A stretch of DNA of 49,039 nucleotides from Bacteroidia bacterium (GTDB taxonomy: Bacteria; Bacteroidota; Bacteroidia; Chitinophagales; Saprospiraceae): positions 1 to 49,039 of the forward strand of contig JAUIKE010000046.1 of the NCBI GenBank assembly GCA_030430845.1, read 5' to 3'. A model generated the notes under the pieces. That model searched no databases. It was not told the origin of the DNA and saw nothing but the letters and a program-made list of their open reading frames with translations. The position numbers and the translations under genes were made by a program. Of this stretch, positions 41,024-49,039 are shown in pieces. How positions within the stretch are numbered: position 1 is the stretch's first letter; each line of letters opens with the position of its first letter.

Positions 41024-41983
41024 ATGACCGGATTACGTTTACTTCCGATAGTATTCCTTTTGACGACCTTTGTTCTGCAAGCACAGCAATTGCCAATATT
41101 TACGCAATATCGTGAGAATGTGGCGGCTATTAACCCGGCAGCTCTGGAAAGTGATTTCCTGGCTTTCGGTAACAATGTCACTCTGGGGCTTTCTTATCGA
41201 GCTCAGTGGGTGGGATTATCAGGAGCCCCAACGACACAAACCCTAAGAGGGTCCTATATCAATACAGATCTAGATGGCGTGACCCTGATGGCAGGTGGTC
41301 TTTTAATGAATGATCAGACCGGCCCCACCGGATTTACCGGCTTTTACGGTAAGATTGGGGGGATTCTGACCAATGATGTGGAATATGGAGGCCTGGCCGT
41401 TGCTTTGACTGCCGGCTTTGTTCAATTCAGAGTGAAAGCCTCCGAAATCCGCCTTCGAGAAGCCAATGATAACATTGGTACTGTTGATCAATCACAATTT
41501 TATCCTGACCTTGGTCTTGGTATCTATTTTTATCAAACGCTGGAGAGCTCTGCTAATGGAGATATCTTCTATGCAGGAGCTTCTGTACCTCAAATTTTTG
41601 GTTTGGATCTTTCCTTTCAGGATGAAGACACCGGAGAGTATACCGTTACCAGAGTCCAGCATATGTACGGTATGCTTGGCCTCTATAAATTCTTCGACAA
41701 TGGTGGTTTCATCGAACCATCCGTTTGGGTCAAATATGTGTCCAATGCACCGGTACATGCCGATCTGAACATCCGTTACCAACTGCCTTCGGCACTTTGG
41801 ATAGGAGCAGGAGGCGCCATCAACGGAACGGCTCATATTGAAACCGGCTTGACCTTAGGTGACAACGCAGGCTTCGATAATACCTTCCGGATCGGATACG
41901 GTTTTGATTACTCCTTTAGCTCCTTCGGGCCTTCTGCAGGAAGTACACACGAGATCAACGTGTCAATGTCCTTTGGAAATTAA
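41024..41983 (+). CDS. PorP/SprF-family type IX secretion membrane protein
   Basis: A 319-residue outer-membrane protein. I start it at the ATG at 41024, which opens with a signal peptide (MTGLRLLPIVFLLTTFVLQAQ); the longer frame adds 12 residues of no signal type. The mature N-terminus QQLPIFTQYRENVAAINPAALES is the hallmark of PorP/SprF, and the rest alternates strands typical of an outer-membrane barrel, ending in SMSFGN. In Flavobacterium johnsoniae SprF is needed to export or anchor the adhesin SprB. Here the gene lies 128 bp before a cargo with the same type of C-terminal domain, so the two are probably a dedicated pair. Confidence 0.92.
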   Translation: MTGLRLLPIVFLLTTFVLQAQQLPIFTQYRENVAAINPAALESDFLAFGNNVTLGLSYRAQWVGLSGAPTTQTLRGSYINTDLDGVTLMAGGLLMNDQTGPTGFTGFYGKIGGILTNDVEYGGLAVALTAGFVQFRVKASEIRLREANDNIGTVDQSQFYPDLGLGIYFYQTLESSANGDIFYAGASVPQIFGLDLSFQDEDTGEYTVTRVQHMYGMLGLYKFFDNGGFIEPSVWVKYVSNAPVHADLNIRYQLPSALWIGAGGAINGTAHIETGLTLGDNAGFDNTFRIGYGFDYSFSSFGPSAGSTHEINVSMSFGN

Positions 41984-42111
41984 TCCGGCCTTTTGGCAAG
42001 TGATGAAAGAAATGCCTTTCCTGCTATAGGAAAATGGCGGTTTTTTAAGCTTTTAATAAAAGAAGAGAATTGAAATATTTCAGAAGAAAATATCCCAAAT
42101 TCAATAATTTC

Positions 42112-45100
42112 ATGAAAAGGATAGTTGCGCTCTTAGTGCTCGGTTGGGCCTTCCATGTTTCTTTGGTCGCTCAGCCAACCATATCAATATCGTCTGCGAC
42201 ACCGGATCCGGGCGAAGAGTTTTGTTTGGATGTATCAGTACTCGATTTTACCGATATTTTGTCCATGGAGTTCACCCTGCAATGGGACTCAACAGTCCTG
42301 GAATTTGTAGGTTTTGATAATATGACTTTGGAAGGTCTCTCAGCCGCTAATTTCGACCAAACCATGATCGAGTCGGGGGTGCTGCCGCTCTCCTGGATCT
42401 TTAATGAATGTCAGGTGGGATTACCGGGTTTAACCATCAATGATGATGGGACCAATCCCGAAAGAATATTTTCCATCTGCTTCAGGGCCATTGGAGGCTA
42501 TGGTGATGCGACCACAGTCAATATCACCAATGATCCTCAGGATATTGTAGTTACGAGGGTGAATGCCTGCCCCAATAACATCGGCTTGTTCCAGGAAGAA
42601 GGAGTCGTTTCTACCAGTGTCCGACCCTTTACCTTGGTAGCTTCTCAGGAGGAAGCCAATGAAGGAGATCTGGTATGTGTGGATTTTAGTGTAGAAGGCT
42701 TCGACCAACTAACCAGTTTTCAGTTTTCGGTTAACTGGGACCCCAGCATTCTCGAATTTGATAATGTCATACCACTGGAAAACTTACCCAACCTTTCCCG
42801 CTCCGGCTTTGGTACGCCGGACGGGGGCAATGTGGCTCCGGGTAATACGACTGTCTCCTGGAGTTTTGTCCAGCCGAATAGCCCCGGCATCAGCCTCGAA
42901 GATGGGACCATTATATTTCAACTTTGTTTTCGAGTAGTAGGAGCTTGTGAAACTTCTTCAGCGATTAAGTTCAGTAGTATGCCGACAGCAATAGAGGTTA
43001 CGAACACGGTCCAGGCCGGCTTTAATATAACGGCTTTGTCCAGGGAGGGAAAGGTTCAGGTTGCCGATTGTGACCCGACCGGTGTGCCGCTGCTTGCCAA
43101 TTGCCCGCCTCCCGTAAACGTGAACGACGAGGTTTGTGTGTCTATCACAACAGATGGATTTGAGAATGTGACAGACCTGGCTTACCTTCTTGAATGGAAT
43201 GCAAATATTTTGGAATTTAAAGAATTAAGGAACCGAACTAATAAATTATTCAACATCCAAAGTGCAGAGGATGCCTCTAACGTGGGCAATGGGATTTTTG
43301 GTTTTGACTGGGAAGCTCCCTTTGGACTGGATGGCGATATGAATGCCGGAGAGAAATTATTTGATATTTGCTTCGATGTGGTGGGATTGGGAGGTAATAG
43401 CCCCATTCGCTTCGGAGGCCGTCAAGTAGCGCGAATCGATAATGGGGTTAATATTGGCATTGCGCCTACCAACTGTGAAATAGAAGTGATCCAGCCGGAG
43501 GGCGTGGCTATTTCGATTGATGATGCGGAGGGAAGGCCCGGCGATACGATCTGTGTTGGCTTTACAGTAAGCAATCTGCAGAATCTAACCAATATGCAGT
43601 TCTCCCTGGCCTTTGAACCCAACCACATCAAATTCCTGGATATCCCTGTTATTAATATGCCTGGGGTATCTATCAACAATTTTAATACCGAGGGTGCTGA
43701 TCTGGGAGCTATCACCTTCCAATGGGATCCGGATTCTCCTCAGAGTATCGAAGACGGGACAGTTGTATTCCTTATGTGCTTTGAAGTGACCGGGACGCCG
43801 GGAGAATGCCAATTGATAGAGTTTCAGGACCTTCCACTGGAAAGTCAGGTGATTACAACCGAATCTAATGGAAATAATGTCGGCCTCTTAGGGCAGAATG
43901 GAGAAATATGTGTGTTGGAAGCCGAGGGCTTTGAGATTTATATAACCGACCAAGTCGGATATTATCAGGATACAGCCTGTGTGTCTTTGAGGGTAGCTGA
44001 TTTTACCGGTATTACAGGCTCTTCCTTTAGTGTCAATTGGGAGCCTTCTAACTTGGAGTTTGTCAGTGCAGAGCCATTGGGTGTATTGGGAATCACCCAG
44101 GATAATTTCAATCTGGGATCTTCTGACGTTGGTTTATTAGGCTTCAATTGGGATGATGCAGGAGGCCAAACCCTTGCCGATACGACGGCCCTGTTTGATG
44201 TCTGTTTCCGCCTGTTGGGTACACCGGAGGATTGTTATGAGGTCGGTGTGACGCCCGATGCAACCGTTACAACTGTGAATGGACGAGGAGATGTGAAACT
44301 GGTTGACCCAGGTGAGATTTGTATTCGGGATACAATTATCATAGAAGAAGTGATTATTACACCGGTGACCTGCCCCGACAAAAACGATGGAACGATTACG
44401 ATCCGGGCAAGAAAAGGCGGCGAAGGCCGGGTGTTTTTTGATTGGGAAACCACTCCTAATCAGGTGGACTCCGTAGCTCGTTTCCTTCCTCCGGGACAGG
44501 TTCGAGTGACTATTTTTGACATTTCTTCCAGTCCGATCATTGAAATTGATACTGTTTTTGAAGTTCCGATTGCTACCGACCTTCCTTTTGCAGATGCAGG
44601 GCCGGATCAGGTGATCACCTGTGATCCGCCGATTATTTTGTTGGAAGGATCGGGTAATGATCAGGATAATTATTCTTATGCCTGGAGTACTTCTACCGGG
44701 TCTTTGCCCGGGCAGACGAACCAGCTATTTGTAGCTGCGGGAGCTCCCGGTAATTATATTCTGGCTGTTACTAATGACGATACCCGATGTACGGCAAGGG
44801 ATACGGTTACAGTATTGCCTGCTCCGCTTCCACTGGCTTCTGCTGGGGAAGATCTGACCATTGATTGTTTTAATGATACGATCCGCCTGGATGGTTCAGC
44901 CTCCGCTCTAGCCGATTCGATCGCATATGAATGGAGGGCTTTGGATGGAGGTGCTCTGGTGGACGGCGAGGACACCTTGCGCTCACCCAGGATTACAGAA
45001 CCGGGTATGTATATCATTGAAGTGATCAATATGAATACCTCCTGCTCGGCTTTCGATACAGTTATGGTAATGGACGGCCGGGTGACGCCAAATGCGGAGG

Positions 45101-47685
45101 CCGGTCAGAATCAGATCCTGGAATGTACTCAGGCCAGTGTCACGCTGGACGGCTCTGGCTCCGTCAATGACCGAGCCGTCAGATACGAATGGAGAGATCG
45201 AGGAGGCAATGTGCTGGGCACTCAGGAAACCTTTGATGCAACACAGGTGGGCACCTATTTCCTTAACGTAATCGACATCGCCAGTGGATGCCCGGCCGTG
45301 GATTCGGTTCAGGTTCAGCCTTCACCCGATTTTCCGGTAGTTTCCATTGCTGCGCAAACAGAGCCTGTTATTACCTGTGAACGGGATACCGTTTCCCTGA
45401 TCGGTGGTTTCCCAAGTGAAAACACCAGCTTCGAGTGGTCCGCTCAGGATGGAGGAAACATCGTTCCAAGTACGATCAATAGCATTACTCCTCGCGTTAC
45501 GGCTCCCGGTTTATACCAGTTGAGCGTAACCGATAACTCAAATGGATGTACCACTACCGATACGATCCGGGTTACGGAGGATGTATTGGCGCCTTTTGCC
45601 GAAGCAGGGGATGGATTCGAGCTGACTTGTATCGATACTTCCTTTGTACTTGACGGGACCGGTAGCTCAGAAGGAGGCAACTTTTTATATACCTGGTTCT
45701 CCGAAACCGGCGATGTGGTTGGAGAAGCTCTTCAAACCGAGATCTTCAATCCCGGAACGTATACCATCGAAGTGCAAAATACCATCAATGGTTGTACCGC
45801 CACTGATGACGTAGTCATATCAATTTCAGGTGACCGTCCTGAAATTACCTTTGCAACACCAGATCCCCTGACTTGCGAAACCACGAGCATAGATGTGGGG
45901 GCGGTTGTGACTCCTTCTTTTGCGGAATACCAGGTACAGTGGGTCATCGTTGAGGGAGAAGGAAACATAACAAGCATTGATTCGCTGAATATTTCTGTGG
46001 ATCAACCTGGTAATTACCGACTCAGAGTAATTAATAACGAAACGGGTTGTTCTACTCAAAGTGACATTGCTGTTGAGGTTGACACGGTTTCACCTATGGC
46101 TGATGCAGGTATGGACCAGGTACTGACCTGTGTACAGAATTCAGTAGTACTGAATGGTAGTAACTCTGCAAGCGGCCCTGAATATTCTTATCAGTGGTCA
46201 GCAGTCCAGGGAGGCGAGACGCCTGCGCCAGCCGACCAGGCTCAGGTTCAGGTAGGTAGCGTTGGAACTTATGAACTCACCGTACTGAACGAAACGAACG
46301 GCTGTACGGCAACTGACAGAGTGGACGTTTTACTGGATAACCAAACGCCTATCGCTTTCATCGAATCCCCAAGAGAGCTGAGCTGCCAGGACTCCGAAAT
46401 TCAACTGAATGCTACTCAATCACTGGCTTCCAGGGCTGTAGCCAGCTGGACCGGTTTGAGCGGCCAGCCGGTAAGTTCTACTGACAACCAACTAATAGTA
46501 AGTATCACTCAGCCGGGTATGTATGAGATCATGCTGACGGATACGGTTAGTGGATGTACCGCTATGGATACCGTAGAGGTAATGCAGAATGTGGAAGCTC
46601 CTACGGCTGATGCAGGAGAAGATGTAATCCTGTTCTGTATCGGACAAGCAGTGATGCTGGATGGATCAAACTCTACTCAGGGAGCTGATTTTACCTATAA
46701 CTGGACAACGGACGGAAGTGGTAATATTGTGGATGGCAATACCCTTAATCCAACGATTGATGCTCCGGGGGTTTACCAATTGGAGGTAACTAATTCAATC
46801 AATGGATGTAACGCTGTATCTAACGTAAATGCACTGCTGGATAATTCGTTGGTAGATTCGGAAGCCGGAGATGGTATTGATGGTACCTGCGAGGAAACAG
46901 AACTCCTATTTGGTAATTCCTTGCCGGATGGAACAACAGGTATCTGGACAAGCTCCAATGGAGTGTTCATCGAAACGCCTGACATGCCTTCCACGGCAGT
47001 TACGGGCTTGCAGGAAGGCGATAACGTCTTTTACTGGACGCTTTCTACGGCGGAATGCCCCGAATACAGTCGTGATTCGGTAGTCATTCGCCGGGAAGGA
47101 GCGCCTGGAGCACAAAATGACCTGGTTCGTTTGCCATTCGGCGAAACGACCATCACCTATGATCTGGCAGCTAATGATGATATTGAAAATACGGGCGGAT
47201 TTACCATGACCCTCTTAGGGGAGCCTCAACTGGGCCAATTGGATACTTTCCGCGACGGCAGTATTATTGAATACTCTGTAAAAGCAGGTTTGTTTGGCGA
47301 ATCTATGTTTGATTATCTGATTTGCAGCAATGACTGTCCGAGCTTCTGTGATACCGCTACAGTGATTATTGAAGTGCCGGTAGATCCTGATTATGAAGCG
47401 CCACCAGAGCCTAACACCATCACTCCTAACGGTGATAATACCAACGAAACCTTTGTATTTGATGTGCTGGACGGAGTAGCTCCTGATTTCTACCCGGATA
47501 ACGAGCTGATCATTTTCAACCGCTGGGGAGATATCGTATACGAAGCTAAGCCGTACCTGAATAACTGGGACGGCCGTTCTTCCACAACAAACGAACTCCT
47601 GCCTGACGGAACCTATTACTATATACTCCGACTGGATATATCGAATGGGGTGATCAAACGAGGGGATATTACAATTATTCGATGA
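42112..47685 (+). CDS. Very large T9SS-exported adhesin-like protein
   Basis: A 1857-residue surface or secreted protein. The ATG at 42112 gives a signal peptide (MKRIVALLVLGWAFHVSLVAQ); the frame upstream adds 14 residues from a TTG. Domain order: five cohesin-like units (each with a LxxLxFxLxWDPxxLEF core), a SprB-like segment (VTCPDKNDGTITIRARKGG), nine PKD-like units of about 84 residues with DAGxDxxLTC and NGCTAxD, a tenth variant unit, an Ig-like domain (AANDDIENTGGFTM), then a gliding-motility C-terminal domain (TPNGDNTNETFVF, IFNRWGDIVYEAKPY, NWDGRSS, LPDGTYYYIL) that directs T9SS export. The paired cysteines in most PKD-like units probably form disulfides. It likely binds surfaces, cells or glycans; the ligand is unknown. 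Confidence 0.93.
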   Translation: MKRIVALLVLGWAFHVSLVAQPTISISSATPDPGEEFCLDVSVLDFTDILSMEFTLQWDSTVLEFVGFDNMTLEGLSAANFDQTMIESGVLPLSWIFNECQVGLPGLTINDDGTNPERIFSICFRAIGGYGDATTVNITNDPQDIVVTRVNACPNNIGLFQEEGVVSTSVRPFTLVASQEEANEGDLVCVDFSVEGFDQLTSFQFSVNWDPSILEFDNVIPLENLPNLSRSGFGTPDGGNVAPGNTTVSWSFVQPNSPGISLEDGTIIFQLCFRVVGACETSSAIKFSSMPTAIEVTNTVQAGFNITALSREGKVQVADCDPTGVPLLANCPPPVNVNDEVCVSITTDGFENVTDLAYLLEWNANILEFKELRNRTNKLFNIQSAEDASNVGNGIFGFDWEAPFGLDGDMNAGEKLFDICFDVVGLGGNSPIRFGGRQVARIDNGVNIGIAPTNCEIEVIQPEGVAISIDDAEGRPGDTICVGFTVSNLQNLTNMQFSLAFEPNHIKFLDIPVINMPGVSINNFNTEGADLGAITFQWDPDSPQSIEDGTVVFLMCFEVTGTPGECQLIEFQDLPLESQVITTESNGNNVGLLGQNGEICVLEAEGFEIYITDQVGYYQDTACVSLRVADFTGITGSSFSVNWEPSNLEFVSAEPLGVLGITQDNFNLGSSDVGLLGFNWDDAGGQTLADTTALFDVCFRLLGTPEDCYEVGVTPDATVTTVNGRGDVKLVDPGEICIRDTIIIEEVIITPVTCPDKNDGTITIRARKGGEGRVFFDWETTPNQVDSVARFLPPGQVRVTIFDISSSPIIEIDTVFEVPIATDLPFADAGPDQVITCDPPIILLEGSGNDQDNYSYAWSTSTGSLPGQTNQLFVAAGAPGNYILAVTNDDTRCTARDTVTVLPAPLPLASAGEDLTIDCFNDTIRLDGSASALADSIAYEWRALDGGALVDGEDTLRSPRITEPGMYIIEVINMNTSCSAFDTVMVMDGRVTPNAEAGQNQILECTQASVTLDGSGSVNDRAVRYEWRDRGGNVLGTQETFDATQVGTYFLNVIDIASGCPAVDSVQVQPSPDFPVVSIAAQTEPVITCERDTVSLIGGFPSENTSFEWSAQDGGNIVPSTINSITPRVTAPGLYQLSVTDNSNGCTTTDTIRVTEDVLAPFAEAGDGFELTCIDTSFVLDGTGSSEGGNFLYTWFSETGDVVGEALQTEIFNPGTYTIEVQNTINGCTATDDVVISISGDRPEITFATPDPLTCETTSIDVGAVVTPSFAEYQVQWVIVEGEGNITSIDSLNISVDQPGNYRLRVINNETGCSTQSDIAVEVDTVSPMADAGMDQVLTCVQNSVVLNGSNSASGPEYSYQWSAVQGGETPAPADQAQVQVGSVGTYELTVLNETNGCTATDRVDVLLDNQTPIAFIESPRELSCQDSEIQLNATQSLASRAVASWTGLSGQPVSSTDNQLIVSITQPGMYEIMLTDTVSGCTAMDTVEVMQNVEAPTADAGEDVILFCIGQAVMLDGSNSTQGADFTYNWTTDGSGNIVDGNTLNPTIDAPGVYQLEVTNSINGCNAVSNVNALLDNSLVDSEAGDGIDGTCEETELLFGNSLPDGTTGIWTSSNGVFIETPDMPSTAVTGLQEGDNVFYWTLSTAECPEYSRDSVVIRREGAPGAQNDLVRLPFGETTITYDLAANDDIENTGGFTMTLLGEPQLGQLDTFRDGSIIEYSVKAGLFGESMFDYLICSNDCPSFCDTATVIIEVPVDPDYEAPPEPNTITPNGDNTNETFVFDVLDGVAPDFYPDNELIIFNRWGDIVYEAKPYLNNWDGRSSTTNELLPDGTYYYILRLDISNGVIKRGDITIIR
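42175..44320 (+). repeat. Five cohesin-like domain repeats within the T9SS cargo gene
   Basis: Five units begin near 42175, 42626, 43083, 43504 and 43930, each about 130-150 residues. All share the pattern GDxxCVxFxVxxFxxLTxxQFSLxWxPxxLEFxxV and end in a phrase such as IFxLCFxVxG. They diverge a good deal in sequence, so this is an old expansion. No dockerin-type partner is seen in the window. Confidence 0.8.
44571..47100 (+). repeat. Ten PKD-like repeats within the T9SS cargo gene
   Basis: Nine units of about 84 residues share ADAGxDxxLTCxxxxVxLDGSxS, YxWxxxxG, PGxYxLxVxNxxNGCTAxDxVxV. The tenth, near 46850-47100, is divergent (EAGDGIDGTCEETELLFGN). Two cysteines per unit recur at matching places in most units. 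The bases do not repeat exactly, so slippage is not expected. Confidence 0.8.
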
Positions 47686-48426
47686 TGAATTGAACAGAAA
47701 ATCAGAAAAAGGCCGGTTCCTGCCAGGGAGCCGGCCTTTTTTATTTAGATTTAATTAAAATCACAAACTTGTAAATATCTTAATAAGAATTTTGAAGTAA
47801 AGTTTTAATGCGGGAAAGGCCAATTTTTTAGATTTTTCTAACTGAGGTAATATATTTTTGGAAAATATTGAATAAAGTTCATATATTCGCATGTAAGTGT
47901 TAAAGCTACTAACAATCATAATTAATTATAACATTTACATCTGATCATGATTCTTTCTTTGATGAAAATCTAATCTTGATCAAATCTTTCACCTTAGAGA
48001 CACCTAGGATTGAATATTAGAGTCACCCTCTAATATTATTGGTGTATTCTTTTTCCCATCCGTATTTTCTTCAATTTTTGTGATTGTTAGTGTTTAAGCT
48101 ATGCTAAGGATTTTATTCTGTGTTTGCCAAATGTAAAACATAAGAAACGGTTAGCAATTAAAGACTACATAAATTAACCAACATACGAGAGGCTCAAAAA
48201 CTGCTTTAGCAGTAAGGCTTGATAATGGCTCAATTGTTTCAGACGATAAAGAGGCCCACACGTCTGATTAATAAATCAGAGCTATGTTATCAACCCAATT
48301 TATTAGCTGTTAAGCACATTACCTAGGCACTTGATTAAGCATTGGTCAATCAGTATTTTATTTAACATTGATTTTTTCACACTGACAGATCAATCATATT
48401 TATTAATAGAACGCAAAACAGGGAGT
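47686..48426. other. 741-bp AT-rich gap with hairpins
   Basis: After the terminator at 47706-47742 the DNA is AT-rich. It holds a 10-bp hairpin at 48013-48037 (AATATTAGAG, loop tcacc), a short CTGCT/AGCAG hairpin near 48201-48212, and a 33-residue frame at 48225-48326 (MAQLFQTIKRPTRLINKSEL...) that may be chance. No promoter of the TTTG/TAnnTTTG kind was found before the next gene, and no tRNA or known RNA is recognisable. Confidence 0.5.
47706..47742 (+). terminator. Intrinsic terminator of the T9SS cargo gene
   Basis: The 11-bp arms AAAAAGGCCGG and its complement (47731-47741) enclose an inner TTCC/GGGA pairing around tgcca, and six T residues end it. It begins 20 bp after the stop codon. 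Confidence 0.85.
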
Positions 48427-49039
48427 ATGTGGGAAAATTTAATTGAGTTAACGCATTTAAACAGTCCTAAAGGTAGTCGGGTTACATCTCTGATCGAAGG
48501 TAGGCCTTCCGGAAAAGATCGCCTGGTTCCTTTGTACCGGCAATTATTAAACGGCAAATTAGACAAACCGACTTTCGATCAATTGACCCAAAATGATACA
48601 ACCGCTTCGGCTGTATCCATTCTTCAAGAGGAATTGATCCACACTTATTTTTTCTCCAACCTCGAACGGTCCGGATTCAATGACCGGAAAAGTGCGGAAG
48701 TTGAGTGCTGGAAAAATTGGGTGGCCGTCAAAATGCTTTTCGGCAAAAGTGCCATGGTTTTTCCTCAAAAAGCCTGCCTGAAAATCCTTAAACAAGCAGA
48801 ACGCTATGGATTTCATAAATTGATCATCGAAGTCGCCAAACAATTGAGATTGTACTATGGCGCCCAGTTAGGTGATAGTAAACGGTTTAAAAAATACGAC
48901 GATCTGATTAGACTCCATAAAAGGAAATACCTACGGGTTAAAAAGATAAGCCGCGATCTGAATGCCCTCAAACTCTCCTTGTTGCTGAGAAGTAAAAACA
49001 AAAAAGAGATATTATCAGGCTCGAACCAGGTGTTGAAAG
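48427..49039 (+). CDS. Hypothetical protein, cut off by the window end
   Basis: An ATG at 48427 opens a frame with no stop to the last base, at least 204 residues. It begins MWENLIELTHLNSPKGSRVT and contains HTYFFSNLERSGFNDRKSAE and KILKQAERYGFHKLIIEVAKQLRLYYGAQLGD, followed by a very basic helical stretch. There is no signal peptide or membrane segment. It looks like a helical-repeat protein, but I recognise no family. Opposite-strand frames here are shadows. The true length and end lie outside the window. Confidence 0.7.
   Translation, partial: MWENLIELTHLNSPKGSRVTSLIEGRPSGKDRLVPLYRQLLNGKLDKPTFDQLTQNDTTASAVSILQEELIHTYFFSNLERSGFNDRKSAEVECWKNWVAVKMLFGKSAMVFPQKACLKILKQAERYGFHKLIIEVAKQLRLYYGAQLGDSKRFKKYDDLIRLHKRKYLRVKKISRDLNALKLSLLLRSKNKKEILSGSNQVLK

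Noticed and set aside
42070..42111. Longer start of the T9SS cargo gene
   Set aside because: It begins at a TTG and would bury the signal peptide 14 residues inside the chain.
48559..48843. 94-residue minus-strand frame near the right end
   Set aside because: It is opposite a long open plus-strand frame starting at 48427, which has protein-like composition and is the better choice.
1..49039. tRNA or rRNA genes
   Set aside because: I looked for cloverleaf-like segments and conserved rRNA stretches in the gaps and found none that could be supported.

Overview
The window looks like chromosomal DNA of a Bacteroidota, probably from the Saprospiria or a nearby marine or activated-sludge lineage (the class is inference). 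Several signs agree: a short 289-residue primary sigma factor of the Bacteroidota type, promoters of the form TTTG-N19-21-TAnnTTTG, a type IX secretion (T9SS) cargo with a gliding-motility C-terminal domain next to a PorP/SprF protein, DUF4199, DUF2027-Smr and DUF2795 proteins, a BatA-type protein, and start sites mostly without Shine-Dalgarno sequences. I saw no tRNA, rRNA, CRISPR array, prophage or plasmid backbone.

Layout. 1-1173 is a complete ISAs1-family insertion sequence that begins at the first base of the window. It cuts the 3' part off a beta-propeller sensor or lipoprotein gene (1156-2892, minus). 3077-10589 holds an M28 peptidase, a large Dna2-like nuclease-helicase, a duplicated outer-membrane barrel and QueE, separated by unusual hairpin repeats. 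10861-20743 is a long plus-strand run: a BatA-like VWA protein, a dihydroorotase homologue without its catalytic residues, two DUF4199 membrane proteins, a GT2 and a GT4 glycosyltransferase, and then a full gene set for GDP-D-glycero-alpha-D-manno-heptose (hddA, gmhA, hddC, gmhB). 20721-22720 (minus) has a Smr protein, a methyltransferase and a TPR protein. 22883-28738 is a housekeeping block: etfB-etfA, rpsO, pnp and rpoD. 28854-31444 holds three poorly known genes. 31499-36060 (minus) carries a hydroxyacid dehydrogenase, an ABC exporter, a lipoprotein, cytidylate kinase and a DUF2795 protein. 36334-38755 (minus) carries a transglutaminase-like protein and QueA. 39031-40281 is a MacB/FtsX-type permease. 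41024-47685 is a PorP/SprF gene plus a 1857-residue T9SS cargo. A gene of unknown function runs off the right end.

How the genes fit together. The heptose genes lie directly behind two glycosyltransferase genes with overlapping or short junctions, so the block probably makes an activated heptose and helps place it on a surface glycan. QueE and QueA belong to queuosine synthesis but are 27 kb apart. The PorP/SprF gene and the adhesin-like cargo form a typical T9SS pair.

Most unusual signal. The intergenic DNA is full of long, near-perfect hairpins. Ten of them have unrelated arms but the same apex, GCC-N3/4-GGC, often written TGCC..CAGGC. Two larger hairpin families share the same centre, and one of these also exists as a minimal 34-bp copy. 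The dihydroorotase-like pseudoenzyme, a stop-interrupted small ORF before the permease, a 7-bp tandem repeat before gmhA and a 24-bp-stem hairpin just before hddC are also worth checking.
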